From NCBI RefSeq assembly GCF_014199265.1, contig NZ_JACIJG010000008.1, positions 62,001-126,000 on the forward strand: 64,000 nt of DNA. The letters are read 5' to 3'. The DNA comes from Brucella daejeonensis (GTDB lineage: Bacteria; Pseudomonadota; Alphaproteobacteria; Rhizobiales; Rhizobiaceae). The position numbers and the translations under genes were made by a program. The first letter of the stretch is position 1. Each line of letters begins with the position of its first letter. Positions 18,239 through 27,870 of this stretch are shown here, piece by piece. The notes beneath the pieces are model-generated. The model saw only the letters and a program-made list of their open reading frames with translations, searched no databases and was not told the DNA's origin.

Positions 18239-19537
18239 GTGACAGAACCAGCAGAGCAGCCCGGTTTAGGGGAAGTTTTCACCACATTCGGCAAGATCGG
18301 GATACTGTCCTTTGGCGGCCCTGCGGCGCAGATCGCCATGTTGCAGCGCGTCATTGTGGACGAAAAGCAATGGATGAATCAGGAACGGCTGATCCATGCG
18401 CTCAATTTTTCCATGCTCCTGCCGGGGCCGGAGGCGATGCAGCTTGCGACTTATTGCGGCTGGGCCGTCAAAGGCTGGCGCGGCGCACTTCTGGCAGGGC
18501 TTCTGTTTGTGCTGCCGGGTGCCGCCGTCATGCTGGCGCTATCGGCGCTCTATATTGCCTTCGGGCACGTGGATATCGTGGCCGGATTGCTGTTCGGCCT
18601 GAAGGCTGCGGTGCTGGCCGTCGTGTTCGAGGCGCTCTATCGCATGGCGAAGCGTACGCTCGGTTCCGGCTTTTCCTATGCGGTGGCGATTGCCGCCTTC
18701 ATTGCGCTGGCGCTTTTGCAATTGCCATTCCCGCTTGTGGTGGTGCTTGCCGCATTTGCGGGCGGTTTACGTCATCGTCTTCTGGGCGGTGGCGAGACGA
18801 CAGCCATGGGTGAAGCGGTCCCCGGCGCGTTACGCGATTTCACGCGGCAGACCTTGATATGGGGCGGCCTCTGGCTCGTTCCGCTCGCAGCGCTTTATCT
18901 CGGCCTTGGCGGGGGGCATGTCTTCGCGCAGGAGGCCGCGTTCTTCTCGAAACTGGCGGCGGTGACATTTGGCGGGGCTTATGCCGCGCTTTCCTATACG
19001 GCGCAGCAGGCGGTTGACCATTTCGGCTGGATGAAGCCGGGCGAAATGCTGACCGGGCTGGGGCTTGCCGAAACCACGCCGGGGCCGCTGATCCTCGTGC
19101 TGGTCTTTGTCGGTTTTGTCGGGGCTGCGAACCTGTCCGGCCTGCCGCCGCTTGCTGGCGGGCTGATCGGCGGGGTGATCGCGCTGTGGTTCACTTTCGT
19201 GCCGTGTTTCCTATGGATATTGGCGGGCGCGCCCTTCGTGGAGCGGCTGCGGCAGGTGCGCTGGCTTTCGGCCATGCTGGGCGGCATCACCGCCGCCGTC
19301 GTCGGCGTCATCGCCAATCTGGCGTTGTGGTTTTCGCTGCATGTGATCTTTTCGCAGGTCGCGGAAAAGAGCGTCGGCCCCTTCACCCTGCCATTGCCGA
19401 TCTGGAGCACGATAGACAATGCCGCCGTCCTGATCGCAGGTGCGGCGGCATTTCTGCTTGTCGTTCTGAAGCTCAACATGCCGCTCGTGCTGTTGCTGGC
19501 GGCATGTTCGGGTATCGTTATGCGACTTTTCTTTTAA
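18239..19537 (+). CDS. chrA: Chromate efflux transporter
   Basis: The 432-residue membrane protein is a two-half CHR family transporter. Each half begins with the family signature: [19 protein letters not shown] (about 17-35) and [18 protein letters not shown] near 237-254, each followed by a PGP motif ([18 protein letters not shown]). It probably exports chromate from the cytoplasm using the proton motive force. The GTG start is used because the ATG two bases earlier runs straight into a stop. The last four bases overlap the end of convergent prs. Confidence 0.88.
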   Translation: MTEPAEQPGLGEVFTTFGKIGILSFGGPAAQIAMLQRVIVDEKQWMNQERLIHALNFSMLLPGPEAMQLATYCGWAVKGWRGALLAGLLFVLPGAAVMLALSALYIAFGHVDIVAGLLFGLKAAVLAVVFEALYRMAKRTLGSGFSYAVAIAAFIALALLQLPFPLVVVLAAFAGGLRHRLLGGGETTAMGEAVPGALRDFTRQTLIWGGLWLVPLAALYLGLGGGHVFAQEAAFFSKLAAVTFGGAYAALSYTAQQAVDHFGWMKPGEMLTGLGLAETTPGPLILVLVFVGFVGAANLSGLPPLAGGLIGGVIALWFTFVPCFLWILAGAPFVERLRQVRWLSAMLGGITAAVVGVIANLALWFSLHVIFSQVAEKSVGPFTLPLPIWSTIDNAAVLIAGAAAFLLVVLKLNMPLVLLLAACSGIVMRLFF

Positions 19538-20466
19538 TCGAAAAGGCTCGAAACCGATTCTTCCGCCGCCGTGCGGGCGATGGCTTCACCGATCAGGTCG
19601 GAGATCGAGAGCACGCGGATGTTCGGCGCATCGTTGATGGCAGTCGTCGGCTGGATGGAATCGGTGATGACCAGTTCCTTCAGCTTGGAAGCGGCGATGC
19701 GGGCAACCGCGCCGCCGGACAGAACGCCGTGCGTGATATAGGCGGTGACGCTGTTCGCGCCCTTGGCCAGCAAGGCTTCGGCAGCGTTGCACAGCGTGCC
19801 GCCGGAATCGACGATGTCGTCGAACAGCAGGCAGTCCTTGCCGGTCACGTCGCCGATGACGTTCATGACTTCCGACTCTCCGGGACGCTCGCGGCGCTTG
19901 TCCACGATGGCAAGCTGCGCATCGATGCGCTTTGCCAGCGAACGGGCGCGCACCACGCCGCCGACGTCGGGCGAGACGACCATGCAGTTGCCGGTCGCAT
20001 AATTGGCCTTCACGTCGCGGGCGATGACCGGAACGGCATAGAGATTGTCGGTCGGAATATCGAAGAAACCCTGAATCTGACCGGCGTGAAGATCGAGTGT
20101 CAGGACGCGGTTCGCACCGGCTTCGGTGATGAGATTGGCGACGAGCTTGGCCGAGATCGGCGTGCGCGGGCCGGGCTTGCGGTCCTGACGGGCATAGCCG
20201 AAATAGGGCAGGACGGCGGTGATGCGGCGTGCGGAGGACCGGCGGAACGCATCGATCATGATGAGCAGTTCCATCAGGTGATCGTTCGTCGGGTAGGAGG
20301 TCGATTGCAGGACGAAAACGTCTTCGCCGCGAACGTTTTCCTGAATTTCCACGAAGATTTCCTGATCGGCGAAGCGGCGGACGCTGGCCTTGCCGAGCGG
20401 AATGTTGAGATATTGAGCAACGGATTCGGCAAGAACCCGGTTGGAGTTGCCTGCGAAAAGTTTCAT
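19534..20466 (-). CDS. prs: Ribose-phosphate pyrophosphokinase
   Basis: Prs transfers pyrophosphate from ATP to ribose 5-phosphate to make PRPP for purines, pyrimidines, His and Trp. The 310-residue protein starts [20 protein letters not shown], has [12 protein letters not shown], the catalytic flexible loop with [17 protein letters not shown], the divalent-ion segment [12 protein letters not shown] and the PRPP loop [12 protein letters not shown]. It has AGAGG near the start codon. The stop overlaps that of chrA, an unusually tight convergent arrangement for an essential gene. Confidence 0.96.
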   Translation of the reverse strand: MKLFAGNSNRVLAESVAQYLNIPLGKASVRRFADQEIFVEIQENVRGEDVFVLQSTSYPTNDHLMELLIMIDAFRRSSARRITAVLPYFGYARQDRKPGPRTPISAKLVANLITEAGANRVLTLDLHAGQIQGFFDIPTDNLYAVPVIARDVKANYATGNCMVVSPDVGGVVRARSLAKRIDAQLAIVDKRRERPGESEVMNVIGDVTGKDCLLFDDIVDSGGTLCNAAEALLAKGANSVTAYITHGVLSGGAVARIAASKLKELVITDSIQPTTAINDAPNIRVLSISDLIGEAIARTAAEESVSSLFD

Positions 20467-20757
20467 TCTTTTGCCTCTGACGCCGATGCGATCACGGTTT
20501 GCAGTCTGGTTCTGTCGCAAAAGTCCGCCGTAGCGGACATAATCTCTTAAAAACTTTAAAGCCGCGCACTTTCTGTCAGCATCAAGTACAGCAGCTTATA
20601 AGGTCCTTTCGGATGCGGGGGCTATTGCAAAGACTCACCGCCATTGCAAGGCCCGTGGGAACACAATTGCTGTAAAAAGGCTGAAAACCGGCTTTCCCAC
20701 AACGGACAGACGATGATTCAGCAAAAGATTTCAGCCCTTTGCCGTCAAAGCACCTGC

Positions 20758-21387
20758 CTATGCGCGATTTGCCGCAAGCCAGCTCGAATATTCCTGCATG
20801 GTCCGGTCTGCGATGGCCTGCATCGCGGAGGCGGGAACGACGCTCCATGAGTCTGCCGCGGCGCCCGGCACTTTCTCCTGCCCCTGGATACGGTGGAGCC
20901 GGTTGCCGGAAGCGTCCAGCACGTCCCAGACATAAAGCACCGTGGTCTCGTTCGCTTCCGAAAGGACCGAGAAATACCCCTTCATCACATAGGCGGCGCC
21001 GGGATCGCTGTTCCCGGCAAGCGCGATGCCTAGCGCCTTGGCGTCGTCATTCATGCGATGGGTGAGGGGCGTCACGATATTGACGGGCGCGCCGACGATG
21101 GGCGCGATATGCAGCTTGCCCGGCTTCAGCGCCGCGCTGCGCGGGGGCGTGGTTTGTGCGGCCGGGGTTTGGGTGGCCAGAGTCTGGGTTGTCGGTGTCT
21201 GGGTGGTTGGGGTCTGTGCAGGCGGAGTCTGCGTGCCTGCCGGTTGCACGGGAGCGACATTGGTCGATGCGGCGGGTTGACCCGATCCCTGAACGTTCAG
21301 AGCGGACTCGGTGCTGTTGCAGGCGGCAAGCAGGCTTGTAAGCGCTCCGGCAAGCAACAGCTTCGTCGAAAGATGTGCCTTGTTCAT
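20758..21387 (-). CDS. Lipoprotein with TQTP repeats
   Basis: The 209-residue product has a clear lipobox: signal helix then LLAAC with the acylated Cys at 23. A linker (about 45-85) contains repeated TQTP(T/A) units, followed by a globular part with LKPGKLHIAPIVGAPVNIV and GKLHIAPIVG-type strands. I do not recognise the C-terminal domain; it recalls conserved rhizobial lipoproteins of unknown role. Its upstream region overlaps the 3' end of the M24 gene, so it may be the last gene of that leftward unit. Confidence 0.75.
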   Translation of the reverse strand: MNKAHLSTKLLLAGALTSLLAACNSTESALNVQGSGQPAASTNVAPVQPAGTQTPPAQTPTTQTPTTQTLATQTPAAQTTPPRSAALKPGKLHIAPIVGAPVNIVTPLTHRMNDDAKALGIALAGNSDPGAAYVMKGYFSVLSEANETTVLYVWDVLDASGNRLHRIQGQEKVPGAAADSWSVVPASAMQAIADRTMQEYSSWLAANRA

Positions 21388-21442
21388 GTTCGGCTTCACA
21401 CTTTTCAGGATACGCTGTGGCAGCTTTATCGCCGATTGCGCC

Positions 21443-22594
21443 TCATTTGACAATCATATCAAGAGAATGGCGGGATAATGGCTGGGCGGCGCCATTTGTC
21501 GTCAGATATGTCCGGCCGAGCGTCATAGCCGTCTGCGTGTCGGAATCCATGATGATCATATGGGCGAAAAGCGTCATGTCGGGCTGGATGGTTTCCGGGT
21601 TCCCGGCATAGAACATCTGCGGGTCCATCCATGACGGCGTGAAGCGCGCGCCGACGGAATAGCCGCAGGCATTGAGACGGTGGCGGGTGAGGCCGTGCGC
21701 CTCCATCGTCCTGGCATGGGCGTCGAACACGTCGCCAAAGGTGGAGGCGGGCGTCATTGCCGCTTCCACCGCCTCAAGGGCTTCGCGGGCGGCTTCGTAG
21801 AGTTCCATGTGATGGCTGGTCGGCTTGCCCACGATGAGGGTGCGCATCATCGGCGCATGGTAATGGCGGAAAACGCCGGACCATTCCAGCGTGAGCTGGT
21901 CGTTTCCGTCCAGCTTGCGACGCCCCGACTTATAGCGGCAGAGCAGCGCGTCCGCGCCGGAGCCGATGATATATTCATTGGCCGGATAGTCTCCGTCGCC
22001 AGCGAAATTGGCACTCATCATGGCGGCCAGAATATCCGCCTCGTTCGCCCCGGCCCTGGTCAGCTTGACCGCGGCATCGAGCGCATCGTCGCCAAGTTCG
22101 GCGGCGCGCCTGGCATAGGCGATTTCCGCGGGGCTTTTGAGAAGGCGCAGCCGGTCCACCATGCCGGAGGCATCGTAAAGCTTGGCGAAGCTCTGCAATT
22201 GCTCGTCGAGCCTGCGGGCATTGGCCCCGGTCAGGCCGTGCGTCTGGTATTCGATGCCGATCCGGGCGCCGAGCAGGTCCTGCTCCGTCAGGATATTGCG
22301 CAGGTCAGCCGCCGGATTGGCATTATCGCGGTCCGCCCACACGACGATGTTTTCTATATTGGAGGTCTGGCGCGCCTGCCGCAGATCGGCGGAGCGCGTC
22401 ATCAGCACCATCGAGCCATCGGCCTTCACCACAAGACACTGGAAGAAGCAGAAGCCGAACGTGTCATAGCCCGTCAGCCAGTACATGCTCTCCTGCGCGA
22501 ACAGGAGAAGCGCATCCAGCTTTTCCTCTTCCATCTTCAGGATCAGGCGGTCGCGGCGTGCGGCGAATTCTTCCGGCTCGAAGTGAAGGGCCAT
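21443..22594 (-). CDS. M24 (creatinase/aminopeptidase P fold) family protein lacking metal ligands
   Basis: The 383-residue protein has the creatinase N-terminal domain (about 5-150) and pita-bread catalytic fold (about 160-380). The five metal ligands of Xaa-Pro peptidases are not kept: the segment LEWSGVFRHYHAPMMRT replaces the usual DxG...SDxTR, and FAHMIIMDS and LGRTYLTT replace the two glutamate motifs. This resembles metal-free relatives such as creatinase and the ectoine hydrolases DoeA/EutD. No eutE/doeB-type partner is nearby, so the substrate is open. It follows pgeF by 10 bases. Confidence 0.78.
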   Translation of the reverse strand: MALHFEPEEFAARRDRLILKMEEEKLDALLLFAQESMYWLTGYDTFGFCFFQCLVVKADGSMVLMTRSADLRQARQTSNIENIVVWADRDNANPAADLRNILTEQDLLGARIGIEYQTHGLTGANARRLDEQLQSFAKLYDASGMVDRLRLLKSPAEIAYARRAAELGDDALDAAVKLTRAGANEADILAAMMSANFAGDGDYPANEYIIGSGADALLCRYKSGRRKLDGNDQLTLEWSGVFRHYHAPMMRTLIVGKPTSHHMELYEAAREALEAVEAAMTPASTFGDVFDAHARTMEAHGLTRHRLNACGYSVGARFTPSWMDPQMFYAGNPETIQPDMTLFAHMIIMDSDTQTAMTLGRTYLTTNGAAQPLSRHSLDMIVK

Positions 22595-22604
22595 GCGTGT
22601 CTCC

Positions 22605-23402
22605 CTATTCCTTGATGATGGCTATCGCTGCGATCTGGCGTCCATAGTCGGGTTCCCTGCGATGCGTCGTGCGCCGGTAGGAATAGAACCGGTCCTCGTC
22701 GGCATAGGTGCACTGGCGCAGCGCTTCGGCCTGAACGCCCGCACCGGCCAGCCGGTCGGTGATGAACGTCCACAGATCGAACAGCTTGTGATCGGGCTTG
22801 TCCGACGGGCGGAAATAGGCGGTATAGGCCGGGTCCCTGCCGATGAATTCGGCATGGAATTCCGGGCCGACCTCATAGTTTTCAGGGCCGATTGCGGGTC
22901 CCAAAACCGCGACGATATTCTCGCGTCTGGCACCGAGGCCGATCATGGCTTCGACGGTGTTTTCCAGAACGCCGCCAAACGCGCCGCGCCAGCCCGCATG
23001 GGCCGAACCGATGACGCCCGCTTCGTGGTCTGCGAAAAGAACCGGGCCGCAATCGGCGGAAAGCGCGCCAAGCGCAATGCCGGGAACATTCGTCACCATG
23101 GCGTCGGCCTTCGGGCGCGGGCCTTGCAGGGGTTCGGTGACATGGATGACATCGGGCGAATGGACCTGATGGACGGTCATGAGGCGATCGGGCGCGACGC
23201 CGAGGCTTTCCGCGACGCGGCGGCGATTTTCCACCACCTTTTCCGGCACATCGTTCGAGCCGCTGCCGACATTCAATCCGGCATAGATGCCGTCCGACAC
23301 GCCGCCCTTACGGGTGAAAAAGCCGTGCGCGATCCTTGTCCCGCCTTGTCCGGCGGGCTTGTCCAGAAGGAGCGAACGGATCGGCTGCGGCATGTCTGTC
23401 AT
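22605..23402 (-). CDS. pgeF: Peptidoglycan editing factor PgeF (laccase-domain, YfiH)
   Basis: The 265-residue protein belongs to the YfiH/DUF152 family. E. coli PgeF removes misincorporated L-Ser from muropeptide precursors; other members are reported as purine nucleoside phosphorylases. The Zn/Cu ligand motifs are present: TVHQVHS, LSADCGPVLFAD and GSAHAGWRGAFGGVLENT. The chosen ATG matches the family N-terminus. It lies between midA and the M24 gene in one leftward unit. Confidence 0.9.
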   Translation of the reverse strand: MTDMPQPIRSLLLDKPAGQGGTRIAHGFFTRKGGVSDGIYAGLNVGSGSNDVPEKVVENRRRVAESLGVAPDRLMTVHQVHSPDVIHVTEPLQGPRPKADAMVTNVPGIALGALSADCGPVLFADHEAGVIGSAHAGWRGAFGGVLENTVEAMIGLGARRENIVAVLGPAIGPENYEVGPEFHAEFIGRDPAYTAYFRPSDKPDHKLFDLWTFITDRLAGAGVQAEALRQCTYADEDRFYSYRRTTHRREPDYGRQIAAIAIIKE

Positions 23403-23471
23403 CTTGCTGGCTTTCGTAAACGGCGGGATGGTGGGGGAGGCGGGGCGGCTTGTCAATCGAAGCTTTCGCCG

Positions 23472-24575
23472 TCATGGAGCGGCAAAAGGAATGAGTTTTG
23501 TGTCGCAATCGCTGATGGCCAGCACCTTGAACAGCGTTCCCATCTGGTCGGGCGCGGCCAGTCGCTCGACATCGGCGCGGATTTTTTCCTGAAATTCCGC
23601 ATCGCGGCCAGCGCCGAGCCTTCCGGCGCGGTCGAGCAGGCCCATGGCAAGCAGGAAATCGCCCTGCGTCATGGTTCCGGTCTTGCAGCCGCTGGCCTGC
23701 GCGGTCTTTTCCAGGGCATCGAAATCGACATGGCTGGTGAGGTCGGCCACGCCCGGATGGGCGAACACGTCGTCGAAGCTGTGTTTCAGCATGGCTTGCA
23801 GCGTATCGCCGAAACCGGCTTCGAGATGGCCGTAATCGATATTGATCGCCGCGCCGTGATTGGCCGCGATATGGCTGGCGATTTCCTGCATCAGCGCGGT
23901 GCGCGCAGGTGCTGCTTCGAAAATGCTGCCTTCCTGCGCGTTCGTGTGGCCTGCGGGCAGGAGGGTCGGATCGATGCCGCCCGCGCCGCTCACGAAACGG
24001 AACGCGTCCTTTTCGTCGAGCGCGACCAGCCGTTCCATGAAACCTCCGCCGGTCTTGACGAATTGCCGGAACGGGATGGCGTCGAACAGTTCATTGGTGA
24101 CAAGGATCAGCGGACCTGCGGGCGTTTTCGCGGGAATATCGGAAAAGCGTTCGAACCATTCCACGGTCGCGGGTGCATCGGCCAGTTTTTCCTTTTGCCT
24201 TTCGACAAGGCGCGGGCTGGTTTCCACCATGGCAATGCTGGCGGCGCCAAGCATCTGCGGGGAAAGCCTGCCGATGGTGCGCAGCATGTCGCTCATCAGC
24301 GTGCCGCGACCGGGGCCGATCTCGCAAAGCACGAACGCGTCCGGGCGTCCGAGCGCTTCCCATTCGCTGACGCACCAGATGCCGATCAGTTCGCCGAACA
24401 TCTGGCTCACTTCCGGCGCGGTGACGAAATCGCCCTCGCGCCCGAAGGGTTCGCGGGTGGTGTAATAGCCCGCCTCGCGGTCGCCGAGGCAGGCTGCCAT
24501 ATAGTCGGCGACGCTGATCGGCCCGGTGGTGGCGATCATGCGTTTCAGCCGGTCTTCGAGTGTCGTCTCAGGCAT
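23472..24575 (-). CDS. SAM-dependent methyltransferase, NDUFAF7/MidA family
   Basis: The 367-residue protein has the MidA signature: N-terminal [19 protein letters not shown] (about 20-38), the SAM site [16 protein letters not shown] (about 83-98) and [14 protein letters not shown] (about 155-168). The eukaryotic homologue methylates an arginine of a complex I subunit. The start overlaps the lgt stop by eight bases, so it is translationally coupled to lgt. Confidence 0.9.
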   Translation of the reverse strand: MPETTLEDRLKRMIATTGPISVADYMAACLGDREAGYYTTREPFGREGDFVTAPEVSQMFGELIGIWCVSEWEALGRPDAFVLCEIGPGRGTLMSDMLRTIGRLSPQMLGAASIAMVETSPRLVERQKEKLADAPATVEWFERFSDIPAKTPAGPLILVTNELFDAIPFRQFVKTGGGFMERLVALDEKDAFRFVSGAGGIDPTLLPAGHTNAQEGSIFEAAPARTALMQEIASHIAANHGAAINIDYGHLEAGFGDTLQAMLKHSFDDVFAHPGVADLTSHVDFDALEKTAQASGCKTGTMTQGDFLLAMGLLDRAGRLGAGRDAEFQEKIRADVERLAAPDQMGTLFKVLAISDCDTKLIPFAAP

Positions 24576-25413
24576 TCTTTGCCGCGGCCCGGTTCGCCCG
24601 CCACATTGCCCAGAGGCCGATCAGCACCATCGGCACCGAAAGCACCATGCCCATGGTGAGCCATCCGCCGAAGAGATAGCCGAGCTGCGCATCCGGCTCG
24701 CGGAAGAATTCCACCGCGATGCGGCTGAGGCCGTAGCCGGTGACGAAGGCCCCGGCAATGAAGCCCGGCTTCTTCAGCTTGCGCCCGACCCGGATGAGCA
24801 GGAACAGCACGAAGAACAGCACCAGCCCTTCGAGAAAGGCTTCATAGATCTGGCTCGGATGGCGCGGCAGCGGCCCACCATTGGGGAAATAGACGGCCCA
24901 TGGAACATCCGAGACGCGACCCCACAGTTCGGAATTGATGAAATTGGCAATGCGCACCACGCCAAGCCCGACCGGCACGCCGGCGGCAATCGTATCGAAC
25001 ATGCTCCACACCCGGATGCCGCGCGAGCGGGCGAAAAGGATCATGGCGAGCGTGGTGCCCAGAATGCCGCCATGGAACGACATGCCGCCGTCCCATACCG
25101 CCGGAATGGCGAGCGGGTTGGAGAGATAATAGGACAGATTATAGAAGAGCACATAGCCGATGCGCCCGCCGAGCACGACGCCGAGCGCGGCCCATATGAC
25201 GAAATCGTCCAGCGCTTCGGGCGCCATCGGCGGCTGGTTGTTGGCCCACAGGCGGTGGCTTCGCAGAAGCTTCTTGCCGTACCACCATGCGAACATGATG
25301 CCGACGACATAGCCCAGGCCGTACCAGTGTACCGCCAGCGGCCCGACCGAGAAGATCACCGGATCGATGTTGGGAAAGGCGAGCGCCGATGCGGGCAGCA
25401 ACGTCGAAATCAT
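24568..25413 (-). CDS. lgt: Prolipoprotein diacylglyceryl transferase
   Basis: Lgt transfers diacylglycerol from phosphatidylglycerol to the lipobox cysteine of prolipoproteins in the inner membrane. The 281-residue protein has seven predicted spans and the family motifs [10 protein letters not shown] near 98-107, [11 protein letters not shown] near 75-86, and [21 protein letters not shown] (about 142-162). It heads the leftward run lgt-midA-pgeF-M24. Several lipoproteins elsewhere in the window depend on this enzyme. Confidence 0.96.
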   Translation of the reverse strand: MISTLLPASALAFPNIDPVIFSVGPLAVHWYGLGYVVGIMFAWWYGKKLLRSHRLWANNQPPMAPEALDDFVIWAALGVVLGGRIGYVLFYNLSYYLSNPLAIPAVWDGGMSFHGGILGTTLAMILFARSRGIRVWSMFDTIAAGVPVGLGVVRIANFINSELWGRVSDVPWAVYFPNGGPLPRHPSQIYEAFLEGLVLFFVLFLLIRVGRKLKKPGFIAGAFVTGYGLSRIAVEFFREPDAQLGYLFGGWLTMGMVLSVPMVLIGLWAMWRANRAAAKNA

Positions 25414-25475
25414 GAAATCACTCCATTTTGTGACGGAACATGCTGGACGAAGTTTCGGCGGTCAAGCCGTGATGG

Positions 25476-25749
25476 GATCAGGGTCAGGACTTATTATTTT
25501 GATGAAAATGGCACCTGAAATGACAAGAACTGCAAGGAAAGACGCGAAAAACGGGGTGGTTCCCCCGGTTGAGCGGCTTGACGCCGCAGATCACCAGTCA
25601 TTTCGGTGTCCGAAGGATGTGGTCCATCCGCCCGGCTACAGCGTTGAAAAGTCTCGAAAATGAACCACATTTCCTTCGCCTTTTCTCCTCGTATCCAGAC
25701 GGATGGCCTCACACCATTTCCACCAAAATAATAAGTCCTGACCCTAATC
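25476..25749. mobile_element. MITE-like element with 36-bp terminal inverted repeats
   Basis: The outer 36 bases (25476-25511 and 25714-25749) are inverted copies matching at 33 of 36 positions; the core is AGGGTCAGGACTTATTATTT. The 274-base element contains no long credible ORF and no transposase, so it looks like a non-autonomous miniature element. It lies between lgt and ubiK. No clear target duplication could be read at its flanks. Confidence 0.65.
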
Positions 25750-25843
25750 ACGATTGCAGGCTCGCGCTTGCATCGCAATCGCGACGGCCCTATTTCAAAT
25801 GCAGCTTTTTCAACAGCTTCATGCGGAAACAGGGAAGATTGCC

Positions 25844-26164
25844 ATGACCAGCGGACAAAACCGGGTTCTCGATGAACTCGCCAAGCTTGTGACGGATGCG
25901 GCAGGCGCCGCGCAGGGCGTGCGCCGCGAAGTGGAGACAGCGCTGCGCTCGCAGAGCGAACGCGTTCTCAATACGCTCGATGTGGTGCAGCGCGAGGACT
26001 TCGAAGCCGTTCGCGAAATGGCCATCAAGGCGCGCGCGGAAAACAGCGCGCTTTTGGCAAGAATCGAGGCTCTGGAAGCGCGTCTTGCCAAATTCGAAGG
26101 CGATTCCGGGAGCAAAACGGCAAAATCCGCATCGTCTTCGGCAAAATCCAAAAATAATCCCTGA
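25844..26164 (+). CDS. ubiK: Ubiquinone biosynthesis accessory factor UbiK / membrane fusogenic protein BMFP
   Basis: The 106-residue protein is a short coiled-coil member of the BMFP/YqiC family (DUF526). The Brucella protein has membrane fusogenic activity in vitro, and the E. coli homologue UbiK assists ubiquinone assembly. It starts MTSGQNRVLDELAKLVTDA (amphipathic helix, 1-30) and has a Leu-zipper-like helix about 60-85 before a Ser/Lys-rich tail. AGGGAAG precedes the ATG. Confidence 0.88.
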   Translation: MTSGQNRVLDELAKLVTDAAGAAQGVRREVETALRSQSERVLNTLDVVQREDFEAVREMAIKARAENSALLARIEALEARLAKFEGDSGSKTAKSASSSAKSKNNP

Positions 26165-26591
26165 ATATTTATTAACAGGCCGCAGGCGCTAAAAACCCTT
26201 GTCTTAGAATCCCTTAAGGCAAGGGGCGCGGCCGGGCCTCCATATATTTCCACATGCTTTCATGTCTCTTTTTTGAAAAGGGGCTGGCGTTCAGATTCAG
26301 CATCAATAGACTGAAAACACTACATGATTCGTAATGCGGTCATGTGGGCGGCGGCGAGAGGCCGAGTGTCGGGTTTCGCGTCTTTCAGGCTGCTTTCCAG
26401 TATCAGTTGCGTATGTGCGTGTGCCATTGAGGCGCTTGCATACTGTCAAGTATGCCAGTTCCTCAACCGATCAATTCGTGCCTTTTTCCTGCGCGCACCG
26501 TTGCGCGCTGGCGGGTACGGGCGGGCAGATTGTTGCGCGCCGGGAATTAGGAAGCATCTGGGGCAGATGTTTCCCAGAACAGGAAACGGAC
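26165..26591. other. Intergenic region between ubiK and the YbjN-like gene
   Basis: This 427-base stretch has no gene I can support. The frame of the next gene is open back to 26334, but the upstream part is Cys/Arg-rich without family sequence. It probably holds the promoter of the YbjN-like gene. Confidence 0.4.
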
Positions 26592-27092
26592 ATGGGCCTT
26601 CTTGAGCTTGAATTCGCGCGTGAGGCGCATCCTGTGGATGTGATCGAGCAGGTCGCGCATTCAAACGACTGGACGTTCGAGCGCACTGGCGACGATGAAA
26701 TCGCAATCTCGGTTGCGGGCAACTGGTCTGACTATCATATCTCGTTTTCGTGGATGGAGGATTTCGAGGCCCTGCATCTGGCCTGCGCGTTCGACATCAA
26801 GGTGGCCGAACCGCGCGTCAACGAGGTAATGCGGCTGCTCTCGCTGATCAACGAAAAGCTCCTGATGGGGCATTTCGATCTCTGGCAGCAGGAAGGCGCG
26901 ATCATGTACCGGCAGTCGCTGCTGCTGGCGGGCGGCGCGGAGCCGACCAGCCGCCAGGTGGAAGTGCTGCTGTCGGCGGCTCTCGAGGCCTGCGAGGCCT
27001 ATTTCCAGGCTTTCCAGTTCGTGGTCTGGTCGGGTGTCAGCGCGCGCGAGGCGCTGGAAAGTGTGGTGTTCGAGACAGTCGGTCGCGCCTGA
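26592..27092 (+). CDS. YbjN domain-containing protein
   Basis: The 166-residue protein matches the YbjN family (putative sensory/type III-chaperone-like fold). It starts MGLLELEFAREAHPVDVIEQ, has ISFSWMEDFEALHLACAFD and MGHFDLWQQEGAIMYRQ. AGGAAACG precedes the ATG. Its TGA is immediately joined to one of the palindromic repeats: the last two stop-codon bases merge with the repeat end. Function is unknown; the fold is linked to motility and exopolysaccharide regulation in E. coli. Confidence 0.82.
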   Translation: MGLLELEFAREAHPVDVIEQVAHSNDWTFERTGDDEIAISVAGNWSDYHISFSWMEDFEALHLACAFDIKVAEPRVNEVMRLLSLINEKLLMGHFDLWQQEGAIMYRQSLLLAGGAEPTSRQVEVLLSAALEACEAYFQAFQFVVWSGVSAREALESVVFETVGRA

Positions 27093-27236
27093 GAGCCTGT
27101 TCCAAAAGTCGTCCTGTGCGGCTGCAAATGGCAATTTGTCTGCGTTCCGGTGCTCATGTACCCAAAAGTACATTGCGCTCCGGTACTCGAAAATCACCAT
27201 TTTCGCACACACATGCCGCTTTTGAATTCAGGCTCT
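27092..27236. repeat. 145-bp palindromic repeat, copy A
   Basis: The element begins AGAGCCTGTTCCAAAAGTCG and ends TTCAGGCTCT, so its ends are an 8-bp inverted repeat. Near-full copies are at 35283 and 36470. It starts inside the stop codon of the YbjN-like gene. It may belong to the Brucella palindromic repeats (Bru-RS), but that is from memory. Confidence 0.85.
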
Positions 27237-27270
27237 CATCCGATAGTGAATGAGTGAGGGGGACGAGAAA

Positions 27271-27618
27271 ATGAGCGAAGCCACGACGATAAGCTGGGCG
27301 GATTTCGAAAAAGTCGACATCCGCAGCGGGACCATCGTGGAAGCGGTGCCCTTTCCCGAAGCGCGCAAGCCTGCCTACAAGCTGAAAATCGACTTTGGCG
27401 AAAAGATCGGCATCAGGAAGTCGTCGGCCCAGATCACCAAACGCTACGCGGCGGAAGAACTCGTTGGCAAGCAGGTGATGGCGGTGGTTAATTTTCCGCC
27501 ACGCCAGATCGGCCCGTTCATGTCGGAGGTGCTGACGCTCGGTATGCCGGATGAAAATGGCGACGTGGTCCTCGCAGCCATCGACAAGCCTGTCCCGAAC
27601 GGCGGCAAGCTCTATTAG
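27271..27618 (+). CDS. csaA: tRNA-binding protein CsaA
   Basis: The 115-residue OB-fold protein is CsaA, a dimeric tRNA-binding and chaperone-like protein first seen in Bacillus secretion studies. It has the segments FEKVDIRSGTIVEAVPFPEA (about 10-29), YKLKIDFGEKIGIRKSSAQI and NFPPRQIGPFMSEVLTLGM. GAGGGGGACGAG lies just before the ATG, which decides the start over a GTG/ATG a few codons earlier. It follows repeat copy A by 34 bases, and the repeat cluster starts after it. Confidence 0.92.
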   Translation: MSEATTISWADFEKVDIRSGTIVEAVPFPEARKPAYKLKIDFGEKIGIRKSSAQITKRYAAEELVGKQVMAVVNFPPRQIGPFMSEVLTLGMPDENGDVVLAAIDKPVPNGGKLY

Positions 27619-27657
27619 AGCGTGGTTTTTGGGTAAACAAGCAGCGGTATCCTTTAC

Positions 27658-27712
27658 CCTCGTCCTTCGAGACGGTTCCTTCGCAAGCTCAGGAACCTCC
27701 TCAGGATGAGGG
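27658..27712. repeat. REP-type imperfect palindrome
   Basis: CCCTCGTCCTTCGAGACGG and its imperfect inverse TCCTCAGGATGAGGG flank a short GCAAGCTC centre. This is a widespread alphaproteobacterial intergenic palindrome. Confidence 0.75.
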
Positions 27713-27720
27713 GGCGGGCT

Positions 27721-27762
27721 TAAAGCGTGTCGCATTCAATCATACTCAGGCGACACGCTTTA
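27721..27762. repeat. 13-bp perfect inverted repeat (TAAAGCGTGTCGC)
   Basis: TAAAGCGTGTCGC and GCGACACGCTTTA are separated by 16 bases. It could act as a terminator-like hairpin or be one module of a mosaic intergenic repeat. Confidence 0.7.
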
Positions 27763-27779
27763 AGCTTTTGTTTTTACGC

Positions 27780-27870
27780 ATGTCTTTATCCCATCGAAGC
27801 GGGACTAGAAATCAGTCCAGTGGACTGATTTCCCCGCGTAGGCGGTCCCCACTTTTGGGAGACATGCTTT
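27780..27870. repeat. RIME-like mosaic palindrome
   Basis: GCATGTCT near the left edge is inverted at the right edge (AGACATGC). A perfect 23-bp palindrome, AAATCAGTCCA-G-TGGACTGATTT, sits inside at 27809-27831. Similar GCATGTCT/TTTTGGGA modules are common in rhizobial mosaic repeats. Confidence 0.6.

Noticed and set aside
22593-24659. A 688-codon plus-strand frame
   Set aside because: It runs antisense to pgeF, midA and the end of lgt, all with strong family motifs; GC-rich DNA often leaves long antisense frames open.
25494-25778. Short frames inside the MITE-like element
   Set aside because: They cross the inverted ends and have no ribosome site or transposase motif.
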